The notes beneath the pieces were generated by a model that was not told the DNA's origin, searched no databases, and worked only from the letters and a program-made list of their open reading frames with translations. 12,886 nucleotides of DNA, taken from positions 1 to 12,886 of the forward strand of contig CAZRFE010000075.1 of assembly GCA_964599565.1 (NCBI GenBank). The letters are read 5' to 3'. This document shows, one piece after another, positions 1 through 6,821 of the stretch (positions within the stretch are counted from its first letter, which is position 1; each line of letters begins with the position of its first letter). Origin of the DNA: JAJUFS01 sp964599565 (GTDB taxonomy: Bacteria; Pseudomonadota; Gammaproteobacteria; Natronospirales; JAJUFS01). Both the position numbers and the translations under genes were made by a program.

Positions 1-485
1 TACACGATCGCCCAGGGCACGTCGGTGACCTTGCCCCACAGCTCGGCGTTGATGAAGTTGCCGAGGCGTCCGGCGCCGAGCCCGATCGGCACGACGGGCG
101 CGATCATGTCGACAAGTTCCCAGAAGCGATGCCCGGTGCGGCGCGCGAACCACAGCACCGCGACAAGCACGCCGATGAGGCCGCCGTGGAACGACATGCC
201 GCCTTCCCAGATGCGCAGCAGCATCAGCGGATCGCCGAGAAAATCGTTGAAGTTGTAGAAGACGATGGAACCGATGCGCCCGCCGATGATCACGCCGAGC
301 GCGACGGCGACGATGAAGTCCGTCAGCTGCGTTTCCGTCCAGCCCGCGTAGCGCCCGCTGCGCACGCGCGCGCGCAGGAGCCACCAGCCGCCGACGATGC
401 CGACGAGATACATGAGGCCGTACCAGTGAATCTTCAGCGGACCGATGCTGACGAGAACGGGATCGATGTCGGGATAGTTGATCAT
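1..485 (-). CDS. lgt: Prolipoprotein diacylglyceryl transferase, N-terminal 161 residues (gene cut by left edge)
   Basis: Inner-membrane enzyme that moves the diacylglyceryl group of phosphatidylglycerol onto the lipobox cysteine of prolipoproteins, the first step of lipoprotein maturation. Translating leftward from the ATG at 483-485 gives an open frame to the window edge that matches Lgt throughout. It has an HWYGLMYLVG segment (residues 20-29), a GGRIG turn (68-72), the GGMSFHGGLIG block (95-105) holding the essential histidine at 100, and the GLGAGRLGNFIN signature (135-146) with the conserved Arg140 and Asn143. Several hydrophobic membrane segments alternate with these motifs. Roughly the last 100 residues lie outside the window. 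It follows rlmI by 33 bp on the same strand, so the two are probably cotranscribed. No convincing Shine-Dalgarno sequence precedes the ATG, only a weak GAGCGGG rather far upstream. Identity is near certain; the start is supported by agreement with the family N-terminus. Confidence 0.97.
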   Translation of the reverse strand, partial: MINYPDIDPVLVSIGPLKIHWYGLMYLVGIVGGWWLLRARVRSGRYAGWTETQLTDFIVAVALGVIIGGRIGSIVFYNFNDFLGDPLMLLRIWEGGMSFHGGLIGVLVAVLWFARRTGHRFWELVDMIAPVVPIGLGAGRLGNFINAELWGKVTDVPWAIV

Positions 486-518
486 GGCGTCGGATGTTAC
501 CCGCTCGTGCGTTGAAGT

Positions 519-1715
519 TCAGTCGTTCGGCATCACGCGCAGCGTGACGGCCTTGAGGTAGCGCGTTTCCGGGATCGCGGGATGCTCGGGATGGTCAACG
601 GCCTGGTGGCCCCATTCAAGCAGCTGCGCGTAACGGTCGACGTGGCGCGCGGCGCGCTGGATGACATTGAGCAACTCCTGCTCCGGCAGGTGATACGAAC
701 ACGAACATGAGATGAGAATGCCGTCGTTCGCAGTCACCTGGAGCGCCGCCTGGTTGAGACGCTGGTAACCGGCGAGCCCTGCCTTGAAATCCTTGCGCCG
801 CTTGATGAACGCCGGCGGATCGACGATGACGACGTCGAACTTCTCGCCCGCCTCGCGCAGGTCCGAAAGCGCCTTGAACGCATCCGCTTCCAGCGTTTCG
901 ACGGAGACGCCGTTGAGCGCAGCATTCGCGCGCGCCATCGCAAGCGCGCTTTTAGAACTGTCCACGCACAGCACCTCGCTTGCGCCCGCCTTCGCCGCCG
1001 TGACGCCCCAGCCGCCGGCGTAGCTGAAGATATCCAGCACGCGCCGGTCCTTCACGTAGCGCGCAAGCCGCGCGCGGTTGTCGCGCTGGTCGAAGAACCA
1101 GCCGGTCTTCTGTCCCGCTGTGGTGTCGATGGCGAATTTCACGCCGTTCTCGATGACGGTGAGGTGCTCCGGCACCTCGCCGATGATCTCGGCGGCGCCG
1201 GTATCCAGGCCTTCCAGTTCGCGCATCGGCAGATTCTTCTGCACGAGAATGCCGCGCGGCGCGATCTCGCTTTTCAGCACGTCGATGATCGCATCGCGCC
1301 GCGCTTCCATGCCGGCCGTTGCGATCTGCACAACGAGCACATCGCCGAAGCGGTCCACGACAAGACCCGGCAGCAGGTCGGATTCACCGAAGACCAGCCG
1401 GTAGTACGGCGCATCGAACAGCCGTTCGCGCAGCGCGAGCGCAGCACGCACGCGCCGCCGCAGAAGCGCGCTGAAATCCGGCAGCGCCTTGCCGTGCGTA
1501 AGAAGGCGCGCCGAGATCAGCGAATGCGGGTTGACATAGGCAAGGCCGAGCGGGCGGCCGCCGGCGGCTTCCACCTGCACGAGCGCGCCGGGCTCGAACG
1601 CCGTGAGCGGCGTGCGCGCCACATCCACTTCATTGCTGAATATCCACAGGTGGCCCGCGCGCAGGCGCCGGTCCTCGCCTTTCTTCAGGATCAGCGGCGG
1701 CAGTTCGGTAGTCAT
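519..1715 (-). CDS. rlmI: RlmI-type 23S rRNA m5C methyltransferase (PUA + SAM-dependent methyltransferase)
   Basis: Class I SAM-dependent RNA methyltransferase of 398 aa, the usual length for RlmI (E. coli RlmI makes m5C1962 in 23S rRNA). Residues 5-85 form the PUA RNA-binding domain (GHLWIFSNEV, PLGLAYVNP). A linker domain follows, with GESDLLPGLVVDRFG (110-124) and GQKTGWFFDQRDNR (201-214). The Rossmann methyltransferase core shows the SAM-binding DIFSYAGGWG (228-237), the acidic VDSS strand end (251-254), VDPPAF (298-303) and the SCSCS motif (336-340), whose cysteines C337 and C339 are candidates for the catalytic nucleophile of m5C enzymes. The ATG is preceded by TGGAG at 1720-1724. The closest specificity is RlmI, but related RlmK/L-like or YccW paralogues cannot be told apart by eye. 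It is transcribed divergently from the thioredoxin-domain gene and is followed by lgt. Confidence 0.93.
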   Translation of the reverse strand: MTTELPPLILKKGEDRRLRAGHLWIFSNEVDVARTPLTAFEPGALVQVEAAGGRPLGLAYVNPHSLISARLLTHGKALPDFSALLRRRVRAALALRERLFDAPYYRLVFGESDLLPGLVVDRFGDVLVVQIATAGMEARRDAIIDVLKSEIAPRGILVQKNLPMRELEGLDTGAAEIIGEVPEHLTVIENGVKFAIDTTAGQKTGWFFDQRDNRARLARYVKDRRVLDIFSYAGGWGVTAAKAGASEVLCVDSSKSALAMARANAALNGVSVETLEADAFKALSDLREAGEKFDVVIVDPPAFIKRRKDFKAGLAGYQRLNQAALQVTANDGILISCSCSYHLPEQELLNVIQRAARHVDRYAQLLEWGHQAVDHPEHPAIPETRYLKAVTLRVMPND

Positions 1716-1818
1716 GGCGCTCCAGTATTCATGCGGGGTGCGGGCCGTGAAGCGCCGCGCGGGACGGGCTTTCCGTTATCATCGGGCGGGAATTCTAGCA
1801 CCCGGGGACAGCAGGGAC
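1716..1818. promoter_or_regulatory. Divergent intergenic region with candidate promoters for rlmI and the YyaL-like gene
   Basis: This 103-bp gap between two outward-facing genes must hold at least part of both promoters. Rightward, TATCAT at 1777-1782 matches the sigma-70 -10 box in five of six positions. Leftward, the complement of 1792-1797 reads TAGAAT, also five of six. Neither has a convincing -35 hexamer at 16-18 bp (the best leftward one matches only three of six), so these are weak predictions resting on position and on -10 likeness alone. Confidence 0.35.
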
Positions 1819-3936
1819 ATGGGCCGCGAGCAGCAACAGGACGCCGGCGACGCCGTCGCACGCAACCGCCTCGACGCGGAAACGAGCCCCTATCTCCTGC
1901 AGCACGCCGACAACCCCGTCGCCTGGCAGCCCTGGGATGACGCCGCACTCGCCGCCGCGCGCGAACTGGACCGCCCCATCCTGCTCTCCGTCGGCTATTC
2001 CGCCTGCCACTGGTGCCATGTCATGGCGCATGAATCCTTCGAGGATCCGGCGACCGCGAAGCTCATGAACAAGCTGTTCGTGAACATCAAGATCGACCGC
2101 GAGGAGCGGCCGGATCTAGATCGCGTCTACCAGGCCGCGCACCAGGTGCTCGCGCAGCGCGGCGGCGGGTGGCCGCTCACCGTGTTTCTCGCACCCGACG
2201 ATCTCACACCCTTCTTTGCCGGCACGTATTTTCCGCGCGAACCGCGCTTTGGCATGCCCGGCTTCCAGGATGTCCTGCGGCGCGTGCATACCGCCTACCA
2301 GGAGCAGCGCGCGCAGCTCACCGAGCAGAATGCCGCACTGCGCGAGGTTTTCGGCAGGTTCACGCCCGAGCCCGTCTCGCCCGGGATGCCGCTCGACGAA
2401 TCGCCGCTGCGCGACGCGCGGCGCGTACTCGAGACGGAGTTCGACGCGAACAACGGCGGCTTCGGCAACGCACCGAAATTTCCGCATCCGTACAACATCG
2501 AGTTCCTGCTGCGCCACAGCCAGTACGCGGACGACGCGCCAGCAGGACGGATCGCGCTGTTCAGCCTGAAGTGCATGGCGGGCCGCGGGCTCAACGACCA
2601 GCTCGGCGGCGGATTCTTCCGCTACTGCGTGGATGCGGCATGGCGCATTCCGCACTTCGAGAAAATGCTCTACGACAACGCGCCGCTGCTCGCGCTGTTC
2701 GCGGATGCAGGCAGTCTCACGCGCGATGACATGTTCCTGCGCGTTGCGCAGGTAACCGCGGACTGGACGATCCGCGAGATGCAGGCGCCGGCCGGCGGTT
2801 TCTACAGCACGCTGGATGCCGATGCCGCAGGCCGCGAAGGCAGTTTCTATGTATGGACGCTGGATGAGATCGACGCCGCGCTTTACTCGCACCCGCAGTC
2901 GCGCGCGCTCGGCCGGCTTGTCGTCGAGCATTACGGGCTGGAAGGCCGGCCGAACTTCGAAGGCGCGTGGCATCTCAACATCCACAAGGACATCGACACG
3001 CTGGCGCGCGAGCGCAATGTCACACCCGCCGATGTGCGCGCGCTGCTCGACGCCGCGCACCGCAAGCTCCTTGATGCGCGCGCGAAACGCATTCGCCCGG
3101 GACGCGACGAGAAGATTCTCACGAGCTGGAACGCGCTCATGATCGGCGCGCTTGCACGCGCGGCGCGGCGTCTCGACAAGCCGGAATACCTCGCCGCCGC
3201 AGAACGCGCCCTCACTTTCCTGCGCACCGAACTGTGGCGCGACGGCAGGCTGCTCGCCGTGCACAAGGATGGCCACAGCCGCTTCAACGCCTACCTCGAT
3301 GACTACGCCTTCCTGCTCGATGCGCTGCTCGAGCTTCTGCAAAGCCGCTGGCGGCACGAGGACATCGCGTTTGCGCGTGCGCTCGCCGAGGCGCTGACCG
3401 CACGCTTCGAGGATCGCGAGAACGGCGGTTTCTTCTTCACCTCGCACGACCACGAGACACTCATTCACCGCCCGAAGCCGTTTGCGGACGAAGCGACGCC
3501 CTCGGGCAACGGCATCGCCGCGCGTGCGCTCATCCGCCTTGGTCACCTGCTCGGCGAACAGGCATGGATCGCATCCGCGGAGCGCTGCCTGCGTGCCGGC
3601 TGGGACTCGATGCGCCGCACGCCGCACGCGCACTGCACGATGCTTGAGGCATTGCGCCTGTGGCACGACCCGGGCGAGATCGTCATCCTGCGCGGCGAAC
3701 GCGATGCGATGCGCGAATGGCAGGCGGAACTCGAACGGCAGCCCCGGCTCGACCGCATGACGTTCGCGATCGCCGCCGAGGAGCGCGCGCTGCCGGATGC
3801 GCTTGCCATCCGTGCACCGCAGGGCGAGTGCGTGGCGTATGTCTGCCGCGGTTTCAGCTGCTCGCCGCCGGTTACCGCGAAGGAGGCATTGCTCGCGGAA
3901 CGGGAAGACGGAACGGAATCACAGCCGCCGCGGTGA
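1819..3936 (+). CDS. YyaL/SPATA20-family protein: thioredoxin-like domain plus six-hairpin (alpha/alpha) domain
   Basis: 705-aa cytoplasmic protein of the DUF255 / spermatogenesis-associated protein 20 family, whose biochemical role is not established. The N-terminus carries the family hallmark NRLDAETSPYLLQHADNPV (residues 16-34). A thioredoxin-like fold follows with a C63-H-W-C66 redox motif in CHWCHVMAHESF, then DREERPDLD, WPLTVFLAPD and FFAGTYFP. The remaining part, with FRYCVDAAWRIPHFEKMLYDNA and LTSWNALMIGAL, resembles the six-hairpin glycosidase/epimerase fold. The C-terminus ends in the usual AYVCRGFSCSPPV block, so the protein is complete. No signal peptide is visible. The frame is open upstream to 1603, but the ATG at 1819 was chosen because it gives the family length and leaves room for the divergent promoter; AGGGA lies just before it, unusually close. 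The zinc-finger gene follows 55 bp downstream, probably in the same transcript. Confidence 0.9.
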   Translation: MGREQQQDAGDAVARNRLDAETSPYLLQHADNPVAWQPWDDAALAAARELDRPILLSVGYSACHWCHVMAHESFEDPATAKLMNKLFVNIKIDREERPDLDRVYQAAHQVLAQRGGGWPLTVFLAPDDLTPFFAGTYFPREPRFGMPGFQDVLRRVHTAYQEQRAQLTEQNAALREVFGRFTPEPVSPGMPLDESPLRDARRVLETEFDANNGGFGNAPKFPHPYNIEFLLRHSQYADDAPAGRIALFSLKCMAGRGLNDQLGGGFFRYCVDAAWRIPHFEKMLYDNAPLLALFADAGSLTRDDMFLRVAQVTADWTIREMQAPAGGFYSTLDADAAGREGSFYVWTLDEIDAALYSHPQSRALGRLVVEHYGLEGRPNFEGAWHLNIHKDIDTLARERNVTPADVRALLDAAHRKLLDARAKRIRPGRDEKILTSWNALMIGALARAARRLDKPEYLAAAERALTFLRTELWRDGRLLAVHKDGHSRFNAYLDDYAFLLDALLELLQSRWRHEDIAFARALAEALTARFEDRENGGFFFTSHDHETLIHRPKPFADEATPSGNGIAARALIRLGHLLGEQAWIASAERCLRAGWDSMRRTPHAHCTMLEALRLWHDPGEIVILRGERDAMREWQAELERQPRLDRMTFAIAAEERALPDALAIRAPQGECVAYVCRGFSCSPPVTAKEALLAEREDGTESQPPR

Positions 3937-3948
3937 CGGCGATTGCAA

Positions 3949-3966
3949 GCCGGTCGACGAACCGGC
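3949..3966 (+). other. Small perfect hairpin between the YyaL-like and zinc-finger genes
   Basis: GCCGGT (3949-3954) and ACCGGC (3961-3966) form a 6-bp G+C-rich stem around a six-base loop. No T run follows, so it is not a classical intrinsic terminator. It sits 16 bases before the ribosome-binding site of the next gene and might affect relative expression, or it may simply be chance in DNA this rich in GC. Confidence 0.3.
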
Positions 3967-3981
3967 CGAAACAGACAGATC

Positions 3982-3988
3982 GGGGGAG
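3982..3988 (+). promoter_or_regulatory. Strong ribosome-binding site fixing the start of the zinc-finger/TPR gene
   Basis: GGGGGAG lies a few bases before the ATG at 3992-3994. The frame is open upstream to 3797, inside the preceding gene, but this Shine-Dalgarno sequence and the cysteine-rich N-terminus beginning directly after the ATG show that translation starts here. Confidence 0.75.
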
Positions 3989-3991
3989 AAC

Positions 3992-5419
3992 ATGCCAAGG
4001 GAGCACTGCAAGTTCCATCCGGCGAAGCCGGCGATGTGGCGCTGCGAGCACTGCAAGATGTACGAGTGCGAGGAATGCGTGCCGGGCTCGCGCGAGAACC
4101 ACGAGAACGCGCTGCCACGCTGCGTGCTCTGCAACACGGAGCTGAAGTTTCTCGGCGGCGCGAATGTCGCCGAACCATTCTGGACGCAGGCGGGAACGTT
4201 CTTCGCCTACCCGTTTCGCACCAGCGGACTGGTGACGCTCGGCTTCATCACGCTGGTGAGCGTGCTGTTGCCGTCCAGCCTGCTCGGCATTCTCGGCATG
4301 CTGTTCCTTGCCGCGCTGACGGTGCATTACGGACTGCACATCATTGAGCGCGTCAGCGACGGCGATCTCGTGCCGCCGCACCTGTCGGAAATCTTCCGGC
4401 TTGACGGCGAACACCTGTTTCTCAAGCAGATCGCCGTCTTCATCCTGCTCGGCGTGTTCATCGTCGCCGCACGGTATCTCGGCGCCTTCGTCGGCGGACT
4501 GGTCACCGTTTTCGTGCTGCTCGCGGTTCCGGCATCCACCATGCTCCTCGCGACAACCCGCTCCGTCATGGAGGCCGTGCATCCGCGCAACCTTGCCTTG
4601 CTGATGCTGCGCATCGGCCCGACATACCTGCTGCTGTGGTTCTGCCTCATGGTGGTCGCGGCGGGCCCGACGCTCGTGATGCCGATGCTCGTGGAGCTGC
4701 TGCCGCAACAGGCGCTTTATCCCGCCTTCATGTTCGTATCCAGCTACTTCACGTTCGTCACCTACGCGATGATGGGCTACATCCTCTACGAGAAGCAGGC
4801 GGAACTGGGTTTCGCGAGCAACCAGGACTTCGGCGAACACCTGGAATACAGGACCTTCATGACGCGCCGCTCGCTCGCGAACGCACGCATTCTCGCGTCC
4901 GCCGGCCGCCACGAACCCGCGCTCGACACGCTGCGCACCGCCATCAACGTCGATGAAGCGAACCCGGAGCTGCGCGAACTTTATTACCGGATCGTTTCCG
5001 CCAGCGGAAACGAGGAAGCGATCCGCCGCAACGCGAACAGCATCTGCGAGTTCTTCATGGCACGGCAGCTGACGGTCAAGGCTGCGCACTTCTGCATGGA
5101 AACCCGCAAGCGCTACCCGGACTTCGTGCCGAGCGATTCCGTTGCCTGCCATCGCATCGCGGAGCAGCTTTTCGAGCAGGGAAAGTTCCAGCACGCCGCC
5201 GCACTGCTGATGAAACTGCATCAGTCCGCGCCGATGTATCCCGACATGGTGACTGCGCTGATCCTGATGGCGAGAATCTTCTTCGAGGGAATGAACGCGA
5301 GGGAGAAGGCCGTGAGCCTGCTGCGGCAGGTGAAGGCGCGGCATCCCGGCCATCCTGAAACACCGCGCATCGACCGCCTGCTGGAAGTGATGACCTACGA
5401 CGGGCCTGAAACCGCCTGA
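3992..5419 (+). CDS. Membrane protein with N-terminal B-box-like zinc finger and C-terminal TPR-like region
   Basis: 475 aa, function unknown; I do not recognise a named family for the whole protein. Residues 6-47 form a treble of metal-binding pairs: C6-x2-H9, C18-x2-C21, C26-x2-C29, H37, C44-x2-C47. This spacing is like bacterial B-box-type zinc fingers that precede membrane domains. About five hydrophobic segments follow (roughly 76-94, 97-118, 145-188 as one long or two short ones, 210-232, 241-265), with the motif VSDGDLVPPHLSEIF between the second and third. This layout resembles DUF4013-like membrane domains. The soluble tail from about 285 is helical with TPR-like repeats (NARILASAGRHEPALDTLRTAI; AEQLFEQGKFQHAAALLMKLHQ). 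It is probably an inner-membrane scaffold with cytosolic ends. Its last 25 bp overlap the 3' end of the convergent rhomboid gene. Confidence is high that it is a gene, low for any function. Confidence 0.85.
   Translation: MPREHCKFHPAKPAMWRCEHCKMYECEECVPGSRENHENALPRCVLCNTELKFLGGANVAEPFWTQAGTFFAYPFRTSGLVTLGFITLVSVLLPSSLLGILGMLFLAALTVHYGLHIIERVSDGDLVPPHLSEIFRLDGEHLFLKQIAVFILLGVFIVAARYLGAFVGGLVTVFVLLAVPASTMLLATTRSVMEAVHPRNLALLMLRIGPTYLLLWFCLMVVAAGPTLVMPMLVELLPQQALYPAFMFVSSYFTFVTYAMMGYILYEKQAELGFASNQDFGEHLEYRTFMTRRSLANARILASAGRHEPALDTLRTAINVDEANPELRELYYRIVSASGNEEAIRRNANSICEFFMARQLTVKAAHFCMETRKRYPDFVPSDSVACHRIAEQLFEQGKFQHAAALLMKLHQSAPMYPDMVTALILMARIFFEGMNAREKAVSLLRQVKARHPGHPETPRIDRLLEVMTYDGPETA
5395..5419. 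other. Convergent 25-bp overlap of two coding 3' ends
   Basis: The rightward zinc-finger/TPR gene stops with TGA at 5417-5419, and the leftward rhomboid gene stops with TAG on the complement of 5395-5397. Each gene therefore encodes its last residues across the other's end, leaving no space for a terminator between them. Any transcription end must lie inside the opposing gene, giving antisense 3' ends. Confidence 0.9.
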
Positions 5420-6792
5420 GCCGTTCCGATCGTCTCGAGGTACTGGCGGTAACGCTGCGCGCGGCGCCGGTCGCTGTTTCTCTCCGCGAACTGGAGCAGC
5501 GCCGTCAGCACCTCGTGAAATTCCGCTGACAATCCGCCCACGCGATGCAGCGCATCGAGCAGCTGGTCGGCGTCGCGCACGCTGCCTTCGCGCATGAATC
5601 GCCTTGCCATCGCCGCACCGCCCCGCTTGCGCAGGCCAAGCAGGTTCGCATCGCGCTGCTGGTACCTCGCAAGCAGCTCGCGCAGGAAGGCAACGTTCAT
5701 TGCCTTGTTTCCGGCGTTCGCGAACAGCAGCGACATCGCGTGCGCATACGTCTGCCCGGCGGGAAGACGCTCCGCGATCTCCGCATGGACCTGCCAGTAC
5801 GCGAACTCCCCGGGCGACTGGCGCACCGACTGCTCCGCGAGGCGAAGCGCGTCGTCGATGCGAAGATCCGTGAGCAGCTGGCGTATCTTCACCAGCGTCT
5901 CGCGCCGCTCCGTATCCGCGCGGCGCGTCTTCGCATCGGTATCCAGCAGCGTTGCCGCCTGGCGGTGAAGCAGCACGGCGATCGCCGCACCGCCAAGCAG
6001 GCCGCCGGCGTGTGCGGCATATGCAATGGCATCCGCGCCCGCGAACCAGCCGTAGAGTTCCTTGCCGAGCCATAGCGGGAAAACCAGCAGCGCGGGCGCC
6101 GTGAATTCGCCGAACCAGAAGCCGAGCGTGTAGAAGAAGCGAACCTTTCGGAAACGGTAGACGCCGAGATACGCGCCCATCAGGCCCGAGATCGCGCCCG
6201 ACGCGCCGATCATCGGCACAGGGCTTCCCGCGTTCGCAAGCACGAACACGCCGGCGGCGACCAGTCCGGTGAAGACGTACGTCGCGAAGAAAAGCGCAGA
6301 GCCAAGCAGACGCTCCAGCAGCAATCCGAACAGCAGCAGGAACACGAGGTTCCCGATGAGATGGCCGGCATCGCCGTGCAGGAACATGTGCGCAAGCCAC
6401 GCACGCGGCAAAGGTTCTGCGGGCGTGAGCCCGAAGCGATACCCGCTGATTCGCCCGCGCGCCGCCTCGAAACGTTCGCGCGATGCCTGCCATGCCGGGT
6501 CAGCATCCGTTGTCTGCCAGTACGCTTCCACGTGCGCATCGAAACCCGGATCCAGCACCGCTTCGGCAATCAGATCGGCGGTCACGTCGTCCACGCCGAG
6601 ATACGCCGCGAGCAACGGCTCCTCGTGGCGAACGAGATTCTCCTGCGCGTACACCGCAAGCGCTTCGCCGACGCGCGCGTCATCATCCGATTGATAGAGA
6701 ACGAACACGAGCACGCACACGATCGCAAGGAACAGCGTCGCCAGCGGCAGATGACCGGAATCGATGCGGTAGTCGGCTGGAACGATCAGCAC
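5395..6792 (-). CDS. Rhomboid-family intramembrane serine protease with C-terminal helical (TPR-like) tail
   Basis: 465-aa inner-membrane protease that cleaves membrane proteins within or near their transmembrane helices. After a first membrane helix (about 15-34) comes an unusually long acidic loop (about 35-128). The rhomboid core follows: HMFLHGDAGHLIGN (135-148) with the oxyanion-site His144 and Asn148, GASGAISGLMGAYLG (196-210) with the nucleophile Ser198, and AYAAHAGGLLGG (257-268) with the catalytic base His261. The dyad is intact, so it should be active. From about 290 to 455 the chain is soluble and helical (ALRLAEQSVRQSPGEFAYWQ, DADQLLDALHRVGG), resembling TPR repeats. The start is a GTG at 6790-6792 preceded by AGGGGA at 6799-6804; the next residues (LIVPADYRID) fit the N-terminus common in proteobacterial rhomboids of this type. 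It lies 29 bp after the HtrA-like gene on the same strand. Natural substrates cannot be read from the sequence. Confidence 0.93.
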   Translation of the reverse strand: MLIVPADYRIDSGHLPLATLFLAIVCVLVFVLYQSDDDARVGEALAVYAQENLVRHEEPLLAAYLGVDDVTADLIAEAVLDPGFDAHVEAYWQTTDADPAWQASRERFEAARGRISGYRFGLTPAEPLPRAWLAHMFLHGDAGHLIGNLVFLLLFGLLLERLLGSALFFATYVFTGLVAAGVFVLANAGSPVPMIGASGAISGLMGAYLGVYRFRKVRFFYTLGFWFGEFTAPALLVFPLWLGKELYGWFAGADAIAYAAHAGGLLGGAAIAVLLHRQAATLLDTDAKTRRADTERRETLVKIRQLLTDLRIDDALRLAEQSVRQSPGEFAYWQVHAEIAERLPAGQTYAHAMSLLFANAGNKAMNVAFLRELLARYQQRDANLLGLRKRGGAAMARRFMREGSVRDADQLLDALHRVGGLSAEFHEVLTALLQFAERNSDRRRAQRYRQYLETIGTAQAVSGPS

Positions 6793-6798
6793 GCGTCT

Positions 6799-6804
6799 TC
6801 CCCT
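6799..6804 (-). promoter_or_regulatory. Ribosome-binding site supporting the GTG start of the rhomboid gene
   Basis: The complement reads AGGGGA, six bases before the GTG at 6790-6792. No ATG in frame lies nearby, and the hydrophobic first helix begins soon after, so the GTG is the best start. Confidence 0.7.
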
Positions 6805-6821
6805 ATGGTTTCACGCTGCCG

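Noticed and set aside
361..378. Alternating CG run resembling a simple repeat
   Set aside because: It encodes Arg-Ala-Arg-Val residues in Lgt at a loop where basic residues are normal; it is coding composition, not an expanded repeat.
129..515. Rightward 128-codon open frame at the left end
   Set aside because: Antisense to lgt, whose signature motifs are unmistakable on the other strand.
2116..3666. Leftward 516-codon open frame inside the YyaL-like gene
   Set aside because: The rightward frame carries the conserved CHWC and family motifs over its whole length; the antisense frame has none.
3872..6493. Leftward 873-codon open frame
   Set aside because: It runs antisense to the zinc-finger/TPR gene and out of frame with the rhomboid gene, and its translation is Arg/Ala/His-rich low-complexity sequence with no motifs. 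It is a by-product of high GC, where stop codons are rare in shadow frames.
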